Below, in pieces: positions 1 to 4,768 of a stretch of 6,959 nucleotides of DNA. The DNA lies in contig VERS01000107.1 in the NCBI GenBank assembly GCA_018882545.1, positions 1-6,959 on the forward strand, given 5' to 3'. Source of the stretch: Mycobacterium sp. (lineage in GTDB: Bacteria; Actinomycetota; Actinomycetes; Mycobacteriales; Mycobacteriaceae). Under the pieces are notes generated by a model. It searched no databases. It was not told the origin of the DNA and saw only the letters and a list, made by a program, of their open reading frames with translations. The position numbers and the translations under genes were made by a program. Position 1 is the stretch's first letter, and each line of letters begins with the position of its first letter.

Positions 1-252
1 GTGCCACTCGGCGGCGGTCATGTCGATGTCGATCAGCAGCGTGAGAACGTCAGCGCGGCACGGCAGCCGCGAATCGGGCACCCGCCTACCGGATCGGCCC
101 GGTTGGCCGCGCAGCGACCCGCGCAGCCGCCAATACAGCGCATCAGACCACCGGCACGTCCCGCCGTCCCATATCGGGATCGGCTCGACAAGGGCGGTGA
201 CCGCTTCGCGTAGGCGGCGGGTGGACAGCATCAACGGCTCGGACTCGGGCAA
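1..252 (-). CDS. Partial phage protein, DUF7341-like, N-terminal part only
   Basis: An uninterrupted leftward frame runs off the left edge, so only the N-terminal 77-84 residues are present. From the ATG at 231 it begins MLSTRRLREAVTALVEP, then a WDGTCRWSDALYWRLRGSL stretch, a Gly/Arg-rich loop, and RADVLTLLIDIDMTAAEWH at the edge. This order (LREAV..LxEP, short Gly/Arg-rich linker, D-x-L-x-L-L-x-x-I-D) resembles the DUF7341-type conserved proteins I know from actinobacterial phages; that is recognition by eye and no molecular function is known to me. The start is uncertain. A TTG at 252 has GAGGGAG five bases upstream, whereas the ATG at 231 has no clear ribosome site. G/C third-position preference fits real coding. 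It lies beyond the hairpins that follow the capsid gene, with about 210 non-coding bases in front, so it may have its own promoter. Confidence 0.6.
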   Translation of the reverse strand, partial: MPESEPLMLSTRRLREAVTALVEPIPIWDGGTCRWSDALYWRLRGSLRGQPGRSGRRVPDSRLPCRADVLTLLIDIDMTAAEWH

Positions 253-464
253 CAGGACTCCCTCGGGACGTAGCGGGCGGGCTGACGCGGATTTTTTTGG
301 GCGGCTCTCTCTCGACCCCGCCTATGCCACGAGGGGCGGCGGCCCGGGGGCCGGGGGCCATGCGGCCCGGGGTTCTTGGTTTGGTTTTTTCGGACCAGGG
401 GGGGCGGTTGCCTATGCCTTGAGTTGCGCCACCCCACCCCCGGGAGGATCGGGTGCCCCGGGGT
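253..464. other. Non-coding GC-rich gap with duplicated T-tract/GCCTATGCC module
   Basis: I find no credible gene here: frames crossing it are proline/arginine/glycine-rich and have no ribosome site. It is unusually rich in G runs and CCCGGG-type palindromes. It carries two homopolymer T tracts and two copies of GCCTATGCC. It sits between the capsid-operon hairpins and the next leftward gene, so it could hold that gene's promoter or a DNA-packaging site; neither is demonstrated. Confidence 0.45.
292..418. repeat. Two copies of T6-7 / 19-21 nt / GCCTATGCC
   Basis: The first copy has a T7 run at 292-298 and GCCTATGCC at 320-328, 21 bases apart. The second has a T6 run at 385-390 and GCCTATGCC at 410-418, 19 bases apart. 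On the leftward strand each reads GGCATAGGC followed by an A tract. The 9-mers are identical and the spacing nearly conserved. The function is unknown; possible roles are a binding site for a packaging or regulatory protein, or a bent-DNA promoter element. Confidence 0.4.
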
Positions 465-503
465 GGTGGCCGGTCCCGCCGCGATGAGTCAGGACCGGCC
501 ACC
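465..503 (-). terminator. Perfect 12-bp hairpin downstream of the capsid gene
   Basis: GGTGGCCGGTCC (465-476) pairs perfectly with GGACCGGCCACC (492-503) across a 15-base loop. It is the second of two hairpins after the capsid stop codon on the leftward transcript. No U tract follows, which is common in mycobacteria-type terminators, so termination is inferred from stem strength and position. The stem could act in both directions. Confidence 0.55.
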
Positions 504-511
504 GGGGCGCT

Positions 512-544
512 GCGGCGGGTGAAAGAAACCGAAAGCCCCGCCGC
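512..544 (-). terminator. 8-bp GC hairpin just after the capsid stop codon
   Basis: GCGGCGGG (512-519) pairs with CCCGCCGC (537-544) around a 17-base loop. It begins 10 bases past the capsid stop on the leftward transcript. Together with the hairpin at 465-503 it forms a likely tandem terminator for the capsid operon. There is no U tract beyond the stem. Confidence 0.45.
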
Positions 545-554
545 GCTGCCCGGT

Positions 555-1403
555 CTAGCTGCCGCCGCCGACGGTGAAGGTGCCGACCCGATCCGGCCGG
601 ACGATGTTCTGCCCGATGCGCCAGGTGGCGCGAAGGCCGATGTCGTCGGTGCTGAAGTACGCATCAGCCGATGTGGCGACCTGCACCGGGCCCACCGCCG
701 AAACGATTGCGGCGCGGTCGATCACGAGCCCGGTCATCGACGGGACCGCCACGTTGGCGATCACCGGCAGCGACAGCAGCAGCGGCTCGGCGTCGGTGGT
801 CCCGGCCCCGAGCAGGCTTTGGTTGCTGTCGCTGGCGAACTTGAGCTTCCGCAGCGCCGCCCACGTGTCGGGCGCGACGATGATGTGGCTCGGGGTGCCG
901 CCGTTGGTTTGGATCTCGGCGACGAGATCGACCAGGGCGTCGAGCGAATCGGTGACCGGATCGCCCTCCACGGTGTCGGGGATGTTGAGCAGACCGGCAG
1001 CCGGCCCCGTCGCCGGGGGCGTGGGCACCGCTTGGGTGAGAAACGCTTCGTCGGCCTTGCGGGTCAGCGCCCGCGATACCGACCCGGCCAACTGCTCGGC
1101 GGTCCCGTTGGTGAAGTACTGCTCGCGGGAGACGCGGATCAACTGCGACACCTTGCCGGTGTAGATCACGCACTCAGCGAGTTCGGGCTCGGCCTCGGGG
1201 ATTTCGCTCGCCTCGGCGACGAAGGTTGCAACGTCGTCGTTGATGTAGGCGACCCTGACGCTGGGGGCGTCGCCTTCGACGGCACCGGCCACAACCGACG
1301 CCTGAAGGATGAGAGCTTCGCCGAGCACGTCTTGGGCGGCGAAGGTGGTGACATCGGGCCGCCATGGATAGGCGCTGTTCCCGGTTTGTGCGGTGAAAGC
1401 CAT
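555..1403 (-). CDS. HK97-fold major capsid protein
   Basis: This 282-aa protein has the pattern of actinophage HK97-fold major capsid proteins. It starts with a short N-arm (MAFTAQTGNSAYPWRPDVTT), then a helix with FAAQDVLGEALILQ. A strand-rich core with VRVAYINDDVATFVAEASEIPE and a spine-helix region with SRALTRKADEAFLTQAV follow. An A-domain-like segment carries HIIVAPDTWAALRKLK. The C-terminus is IGLRATWRIGQNIVRPDRVGTFTV, the usual ending of the fold. The ATG at 1403 has AAAGGA (1410-1415) six bases upstream and is preferred over the in-frame upstream start at 1445. No long N-terminal delta domain is present and no protease gene lies in the window. Scaffolding is therefore probably supplied by the separate upstream genes. 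Two hairpins follow the stop. It should form the shell of the element's particle. Confidence 0.88.
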   Translation of the reverse strand: MAFTAQTGNSAYPWRPDVTTFAAQDVLGEALILQASVVAGAVEGDAPSVRVAYINDDVATFVAEASEIPEAEPELAECVIYTGKVSQLIRVSREQYFTNGTAEQLAGSVSRALTRKADEAFLTQAVPTPPATGPAAGLLNIPDTVEGDPVTDSLDALVDLVAEIQTNGGTPSHIIVAPDTWAALRKLKFASDSNQSLLGAGTTDAEPLLLSLPVIANVAVPSMTGLVIDRAAIVSAVGPVQVATSADAYFSTDDIGLRATWRIGQNIVRPDRVGTFTVGGGS

Positions 1404-1409
1404 GAGCTT

Positions 1410-1415
1410 TCCTTT
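1410..1415 (-). promoter_or_regulatory. Ribosome site setting the capsid start
   Basis: AAAGGA on the leftward strand lies six bases before the ATG at 1403. It decides that start over the longer in-frame candidate at 1445, which lies upstream of this site and inside the intergenic repeat region. Confidence 0.7.
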
Positions 1416-1417
1416 CT

Positions 1418-1437
1418 GCGGCACGGCACGGTGCCGC
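1418..1437 (-). promoter_or_regulatory. Hairpin directly upstream of the capsid ribosome site
   Basis: GCGGCAC (1418-1424) and GTGCCGC (1431-1437) form a perfect 7-bp stem with a 6-base loop. It ends two bases before the capsid ribosome site. A second inverted repeat, CGTGAAC (1437-1443) with GTTCACG (1456-1462), overlaps its base, so the two structures may compete. Translation control or transcript-end protection of the capsid message is an inference. Confidence 0.35.
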
Positions 1438-1466
1438 GTGAACACGAGTAAGAGAGTTCACGGCGG

Positions 1467-1529
1467 GCACCGGGCCGCTGCCGTAATCCGCACCGGGCGG
1501 AAAGCGTGTGCGCGGGCCGGGCACCGGGC
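1467..1529. repeat. Three GCACCGGGC repeats between scaffold and capsid genes
   Basis: GCACCGGGC occurs at 1467-1475, 1490-1498 and 1521-1529. The outer two are part of a longer identical 14-mer, GGGCACCGGGCCGC, at 1465-1478 and 1519-1532. All three lie in the 153-bp gap before the capsid gene. Role unknown; this could be an operator array or a remnant duplication. Confidence 0.4.
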
Positions 1530-1543
1530 CGCGAAACCCGCGC
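1510..1543 (-). terminator. Hairpin after the long scaffold gene
   Basis: GCGCGGG (1510-1516) pairs with CCCGCGC (1537-1543), and the loop contains one of the GCACCGGGC repeats. It begins 13 bases after the stop codon of the long scaffold-like gene on the leftward transcript. It may end, slow or process the message between scaffold and capsid genes. There is no U tract, so this is weak. Confidence 0.3.
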
Positions 1544-1556
1544 AACGCCTTCGATT

Positions 1557-2030
1557 TTACCGCCTACGCGGGGGGCTGAACGCTTCGCTCCACGCGTCGA
1601 TCTTCGGCAGCCCGCTGGGCTGAGAGCCCACACCCGGCACGATGTTGCCTTTGGGGAGTTTGGTGATGCCGAACTTCTCGCGGGCAACCTCAGCCGCGGT
1701 GGTCAGCTTCTCGGCGTCCACGGTGCCGTTCTCGGCGAGCACCTCGGCCAATTCGGTCACCGCCCACACCGCCTCGGGTTTGACACCGGCAGCGGCCAAC
1801 ATGGTCTCGGCCTGGGCCCGCTGCAATGCCTCAACACGGGCGGCGAGTTCGTCACGCTGCTTCTCGGCCTCACGAAGCCGCCGCCGGTAACGCGCCGCTT
1901 CGGCTTTCGGCTCATCCTCGGCGTGGTCCTCGGCCTCGGTGTGCTCCTCGGCCTCGGTGTGCTCCTGGGCCTCGGTGGCGGCGTCGGCGGTGGTGTCCTC
2001 AGCCGGGGCGGCGTCGGTGCTGTTAGTCAT
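1557..2030 (-). CDS. Scaffolding-like protein, long form
   Basis: This 157-aa protein lies directly upstream of the capsid gene, the usual place for a scaffold. Residues 1-44 are acidic and Ala/Glu-rich, with an EHTEAE repeat. Residues about 45-75 (AARYRRRLREAEKQRDELAA) are predicted coiled coil. A helical region with GVKPEAVWA and VAREKFGI follows, and the C-terminus carries the motif DAWSEAFSPPRRR. Acidic N-terminus, coiled coil and conserved basic tail match the usual form of scaffolds for HK97-fold shells. Proteins of this pattern recur beside capsid genes in actinobacterial phages. It is clearly paralogous to the 120-aa protein at 2406-2768. The ATG at 2030 has AAAGGA six bases upstream; the ATG at 2036 would abut the ribosome site. 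It overlaps the preceding gene by eight bases. Confidence 0.72.
   Translation of the reverse strand: MTNSTDAAPAEDTTADAATEAQEHTEAEEHTEAEDHAEDEPKAEAARYRRRLREAEKQRDELAARVEALQRAQAETMLAAAGVKPEAVWAVTELAEVLAENGTVDAEKLTTAAEVAREKFGITKLPKGNIVPGVGSQPSGLPKIDAWSEAFSPPRRR
1927..1980. repeat. 18-bp tandem repeat encoding EHTEAE
   Basis: TCCTCGGCCTCGGTGTGC occurs at 1927-1944 and again at 1945-1962. A degenerate third copy lies at 1963-1980. On the leftward strand it encodes the acidic six-residue repeat in the N-terminus of the long scaffold-like protein. The short paralogue lacks this region, so the repeat may have expanded here by slippage. Confidence 0.75.
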
Positions 2031-2304
2031 TGTCATTCCTTTCGATGTTGTGGGTGTTGAGTTGATCGCGCAGCCGCGCAACGTCGTTGGCGTCGAGCGC
2101 GAGGAGCTGCTTGCTGACCACAGCGAGCAGCCCGAGCTGTCGGGCCGTCAGCGGGATTTCGAACTGCCCGAGCCCGGCGGTGGTGACGGTCAGGCAAGCG
2201 GTCAACATGCCCGGCTCGGCCGCCGCGCCGACGCCGAGCTCTAGGGCGTCCTCGTCGGCCGGGACCAGCACCACCCGCTGCCGGTCGAGTTTCTTTCGCC
2301 TCAC
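2023..2304 (-). CDS. Unknown 93-aa protein between the two scaffold-like genes
   Basis: I do not recognise this family. The start is firm: the GTG at 2304 has a full AGGAGG (2311-2316) six bases upstream, whereas the longer frame from 2436 overlaps the preceding gene and begins with implausible Pro/Arg-rich sequence. The protein starts basic (VRRKKLDRQ) and has a short strand-rich middle (MLTACLTVTTAGLGQFEIPLT). A helical segment (ARQLGLLAVVSKQLLALDANDVARLRDQL) follows, then a polar tail rich in Asn and Asp. No signal peptide or membrane helix is evident. Its stop overlaps the start of the long scaffold-like gene by eight bases, so translation is probably coupled. The context suggests a structural or assembly role, but that is inference only. 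Confidence 0.75.
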   Translation of the reverse strand: MRRKKLDRQRVVLVPADEDALELGVGAAAEPGMLTACLTVTTAGLGQFEIPLTARQLGLLAVVSKQLLALDANDVARLRDQLNTHNIERNDND

Positions 2305-2310
2305 TGTGGT

Positions 2311-2316
2311 CCTCCT
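2311..2316 (-). promoter_or_regulatory. Consensus ribosome site AGGAGG
   Basis: This is the only full AGGAGG I noticed ahead of a gene in the window. It lies six bases before the GTG at 2304 and fixes that start. Its strength fits a gene that restarts translation after a 101-bp gap instead of relying on coupling. Confidence 0.8.
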
Positions 2317-2391
2317 GTCAGTTGCTAAATCGGGCTTGCGGGGGGATATCGGATGCAATGCCTGAGAAGCCGCGCCGCCGACGGGTCGGGG

Positions 2392-2419
2392 CCCCTCCCC
2401 ACCGGTTACCGGGGCGGGG
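2392..2419 (-). terminator. Possible hairpin spanning the short scaffold stop codon
   Basis: CCCCTCCCC (2392-2400) and GGGGCGGGG (2411-2419) pair with one mismatch, and the stop codon of the short scaffold-like gene (2406-2408) sits in the loop. The 101-bp gap that follows is non-coding. It may be a partial terminator or processing site; there is no U tract. Confidence 0.3.
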
Positions 2420-2768
2420 CGAATGCATTGGTCCAACTGTCCTGCGGTGGCTGGTGACGCATTGCCCCGGAGTGCAATCCGGCGGTGCCGCTTCGGGGTT
2501 GCGCCGGGGCCGGGATGCCGAGTACCTCGCGGGCGGTGTCGGCGGCGGCGGCGACCGCCTCGGGGTCGGGATCACCGTCGGCGCCCAGCAGGGCGTCGAG
2601 TTCGGCGCCGGAAGCCCACAAAGCCTCAGCGGTCACACCGTGGGCGGCGGCGATGCATTCCACCCGGCCGCGCTGCAATCCGGTCAGCGTGGCCGCTAGG
2701 GCGTCGCGTTGGGCCTCGGTGTCGCGCAGCCGTGTCCGGTATTTCGCGGCCTCGGTGTTGCCGCTCAT
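2406..2768 (-). CDS. Scaffolding-like protein, short form
   Basis: This 120-aa protein is a paralogue of the long scaffold-like protein at 1557-2030. From AAKYRTRLRDTEAQRD to AREVLGI, about 39 of 79 hand-aligned positions are identical, and both end in a D-[AS]-W-[ST]-x-AF-[AS]-PPR motif. It lacks the acidic repeat N-terminus and starts almost directly at the coiled coil (residues about 6-40). Helical sequence with GVTAEALWA follows, then a Pro/Gln-rich linker. The ATG at 2768 shares one base with the stop of the preceding gene (TGATG), which supports it over the in-frame ATG at 2783. Two scaffold variants in one small element is unusual: this one could be a capsid-size or assembly modifier, or a decaying duplicate. 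The frame is intact. Confidence 0.7.
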   Translation of the reverse strand: MSGNTEAAKYRTRLRDTEAQRDALAATLTGLQRGRVECIAAAHGVTAEALWASGAELDALLGADGDPDPEAVAAAADTAREVLGIPAPAQPRSGTAGLHSGAMRHQPPQDSWTNAFAPPR

Positions 2769-3079
2769 CAGTCCACCACCCACAGGTTCGGTACATCAGC
2801 CGGTGTGAGTCCGGCCCGCTCGACTGCGGCGCGGGTGACCACCGGGGCGCTCACGTGGTCGGTGTAAACCTCGGGGCCGCTGACCGCGACGGTGTTGCCG
2901 TCCACCCGCAAAGCACCGTCTTGAACAGTGACCAGGCGGCCGCTACCGGCGAGCAGATTCAGGCCGAGCAGCGCATCCCGGGTCAGCCCCTCATGCGGCA
3001 CCACATCGGCCGGCGGTTTAGTGGCGAAGTGCTCGGCGACCGCCTCCCGTAGTTGGTTGAAGTGATGCTCGCGGCTCAT
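2768..3079 (-). CDS. Unknown 103-aa protein
   Basis: I do not recognise this protein. It begins with a polar helix (MSREHHFNQLREAVAEHFATK). A region with GLTRDALLGLNLLAGSG and short strands (LVTVQDGALRVDGNTVAVSG) follows, and it ends with VTRAAVERAGLTPADVPNLWVVD. No cysteine clusters, membrane segment or signal peptide are visible. The ATG at 3079 has AGGA about ten bases upstream and follows the Wbl gene's stop after ten bases. Its own stop overlaps the next start in a TGATG junction, so it is in the same message and probably coupled to the short scaffold-like gene. Position between regulator and scaffold suggests a head-assembly or accessory role, unproven. Confidence 0.72.
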   Translation of the reverse strand: MSREHHFNQLREAVAEHFATKPPADVVPHEGLTRDALLGLNLLAGSGRLVTVQDGALRVDGNTVAVSGPEVYTDHVSAPVVTRAAVERAGLTPADVPNLWVVD

Positions 3080-3089
3080 CTGCGTTTTC

Positions 3090-3371
3090 CTAACTTGCCT
3101 TGCGGCGTCTGGTGGGTTCGGGGCGAAGTTGTCCGGCGATCACGCCGTAAGGGCGTTTGCGGATCGGCAGTGCCGCCGCCCATGTTCGGCAGCCGGGCAG
3201 CGCCGGGCAGGCGTCGCACAGCGCCAGGGCTTGACGGTGGCGGGCGGCGGCGACGTCGGCGGGTTCCTCGGGGCGCTGCGGGTCAAACAGGGCGTGGCGG
3301 CCTCGGCAGCGGGCCCCGCGCAAGACGGGCACACCGGCCAACGCCGACAGCAGGGATTCGAAGTTGTTCAC
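3090..3371 (-). CDS. WhiB-like (Wbl) iron-sulfur transcription factor
   Basis: This 93-aa protein has the Wbl cysteine signature: Cys22, then Cys52-x2-Cys55-x5-Cys61, the four ligands of a [4Fe-4S] cluster in this family. A YGVIAGQ turn near residues 75-81 replaces the family's G-[VI]-W-G-G, and an Arg/Lys-rich C-terminus (RPEPTRRRKAS) follows, as expected for DNA contact. Wbl proteins are restricted to actinobacteria and their phages and usually work by binding the primary sigma factor; a phage copy from TM4 is known to affect septation and superinfection. The GTG at 3371 overlaps the ATPase stop as GTGA. This favours it over the longer frame from 3479, which would overlap the ATPase gene extensively. 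The trailing Trp of the usual turn is missing (Ile-Ala instead), so activity may differ. Confidence 0.83.
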   Translation of the reverse strand: MNNFESLLSALAGVPVLRGARCRGRHALFDPQRPEEPADVAAARHRQALALCDACPALPGCRTWAAALPIRKRPYGVIAGQLRPEPTRRRKAS

Positions 3372-4768
3372 GGTTGGCCGTCGCGGGTGGCGGTGGCGCG
3401 GCACGTCGGCCGGTGGCAGTAGCCCCGGGCGATTTGCGAGCGCATGTGCGCGGGGAGTTCGGCGCGGCAGTAGCGGCACACCGGCCCGGTATCCGTCTCA
3501 AGCGTCAGATGCGTCAGTAATGCGGGTTGAACTGCGGCTTCGTTCTGACAGACGTTTTCCGTCTGACGGTTGTCCTGCCGTCGGGCTGACACGTCAGCGT
3601 CGATGTCGATGTCAGACGGTTTGGGCTGCTCAATGGTGGTGTCTGACGCATCTGACGCCGCCGTGGGAAGGTAGCGGCGAAACGCATCGGTGAAGTCATC
3701 ACGCCGATAGCCGCGCTGGGTGCCCGCCGGATTGCGGGTGGACTTCACGCCGTACTCCCGAAGCCGGTTGGCGAGCCGTCGGGCGTTCATGTCGAAGTCT
3801 CGCCACGGTGATTCCTCAACACCGCGCAGCGCCTCAACAAGCTCGGCGGTGGACAGGAAAGCGGTATCGGGTCGGGCGTCGAAGATGTCCCGCGCATCAG
3901 CGAGCAACCGCAGCGACAGCGAGCGATCCTCGGCGGCTTCGTCGGCGGCCTGCACCATGTGAACGCACGCAGCCCGGGCGGTGTCCGGCCAATGCCCACC
4001 GGCCACATCAGCGACCGCGATCAACGGCTCCCAGGTGTCAGCGGCCCGATCCTCAACCGGCATGACGGGCTCGGCCTGACCGAGCTCGCCGATGTTTTCG
4101 GCCGCCCACGCCACGAGCCGATCCCGCACCCGGGCGAGCACCGGGCCGTCACGGCGGCTGCGGAATGTCGAAACCTTCTCATCACGAGCGCGGCGGCGCA
4201 TCGTGACGTTGACAGCGCGGTCGGTGATGGTGTCGGGCATCGTGCCGATACCGGCCAACGCCGCCATGGCGAAGGTGTTGAACTCGGTCGGGTTCTGATT
4301 CGGGCCGACGCAACGCAGCGCCGGCCGCCCACGCTGATGTCCCGCGTTGAGCAGCGCCCGCAGTTCTTCGTTCGCCTCGGCCACCCGCTTCGACCCGAAG
4401 ATGGTGTCGGCTTCGTCAATGATGAGCGTCGGCGGGTGCTCGCCGTCGAGTGAGCGGTAGATCGCCGCGATGGTGGCGTTGATGCTCACCAACGGGCGGT
4501 GACACGTACCGGCGATCACGTCGAGAGTGCGCGACTTCGCGCAGCGTTTCTCGGGGCTGGTCAGCACCAGACGGGGGGCGTGCTCGAAAGCGGGCAGCGC
4601 GTGGGTGGTGGCGATCCACAACGTGACGGCGGCGGCGGTGTGGCCGTCCATGAACACCACATAGCGGGTCAGGGTTTCGCGTAGCTCGTCGAGCACCTGG
4701 GCCCCGTCGAGTTGATCCTCGGCGTACCACTCGGCGAGTTCGTCGGCGCGGTCCTCCATCGTGGTCAC
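3368..4768 (-). CDS. DUF3631-type P-loop ATPase, probable replication protein
   Basis: This 466-aa protein has a DUF3631 ATPase core. LVLTSPEKRCAKSRTLDVI (residues about 67-85) carries a divergent Walker A (SPEKRCAKS). LIIDEADT (115-122) is Walker B, followed by NEELRALLNAGHQRG and an Arg-rich segment (ITDRAVNVTMRRRAR). A C-terminal winged-helix-like part follows (ANRLREYGVKSTRN to FRRYLP, to about residue 367). After a polar linker comes a small zinc ribbon, Cys431-x2-Cys434, Cys451 and Cys456. Similar ATPases of about 470 aa occupy the replication position in phiRv1-like elements, so replicative helicase or primase-helper activity is likely but unproven. The GTG at 4768 overlaps the upstream stop as GTGA; a longer frame from 5242 is low-complexity read-through of the neighbouring gene. 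Alanine replaces the usual Gly before the catalytic Lys. The linker DNA contains a symmetric repeat array (3502-3658). Confidence 0.82.
   Translation of the reverse strand: MTTMEDRADELAEWYAEDQLDGAQVLDELRETLTRYVVFMDGHTAAAVTLWIATTHALPAFEHAPRLVLTSPEKRCAKSRTLDVIAGTCHRPLVSINATIAAIYRSLDGEHPPTLIIDEADTIFGSKRVAEANEELRALLNAGHQRGRPALRCVGPNQNPTEFNTFAMAALAGIGTMPDTITDRAVNVTMRRRARDEKVSTFRSRRDGPVLARVRDRLVAWAAENIGELGQAEPVMPVEDRAADTWEPLIAVADVAGGHWPDTARAACVHMVQAADEAAEDRSLSLRLLADARDIFDARPDTAFLSTAELVEALRGVEESPWRDFDMNARRLANRLREYGVKSTRNPAGTQRGYRRDDFTDAFRRYLPTAASDASDTTIEQPKPSDIDIDADVSARRQDNRQTENVCQNEAAVQPALLTHLTLETDTGPVCRYCRAELPAHMRSQIARGYCHRPTCRATATRDGQP
3502..3658. repeat. Symmetric CTGAC iteron array, candidate replication origin
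   Basis: Nine copies of CTGAC or its complement GTCAG start at 3504, 3513, 3545, 3563, 3586, 3593, 3611, 3643 and 3652. All but the one at 3586 pair as mirror images about base 3580, each pair summing to 7160. The outer pairs form perfect 16-bp inverted repeats, GCGTCAGATGCGTCAG (3502-3517) and its complement (3643-3658). Inner pairs form 7-bp (3544-3550 with 3610-3616) and 6-bp (3563-3568 with 3592-3597) matches. The enclosed 125 bp is about 57% GC by hand count. The array lies within the linker-coding part of the ATPase gene. An iteron origin is the leading idea; a structured RNA or regulatory site is an alternative. Confidence 0.6.

Noticed and set aside
292..390. T tracts as intrinsic terminators for rightward transcripts
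   Set aside because: No stable stem directly precedes either T tract, and no rightward gene lies upstream of them.
453..1451. Long rightward open frame of 332 codons
   Set aside because: It lies opposite the capsid gene, is Arg/Gly/Asp-rich and has no ribosome site. The leftward frame has a clear capsid pattern, a ribosome site and following hairpins.
1927..1980. Tandem repeat as a CRISPR or iteron array
   Set aside because: The units are contiguous with no spacers and encode a clean in-frame acidic peptide repeat, so protein-level expansion explains it.
2305..2436. Longer start for the 93-aa gene at 2436
   Set aside because: It would overlap the short scaffold-like gene, and the GTG at 2304 has a full AGGAGG at ideal spacing.
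3372..3479. Longer start for the Wbl gene at 3479
   Set aside because: The extension overlaps the ATPase zinc-ribbon coding region and is Pro/Arg-rich. The GTGA start gives a typical Wbl length.
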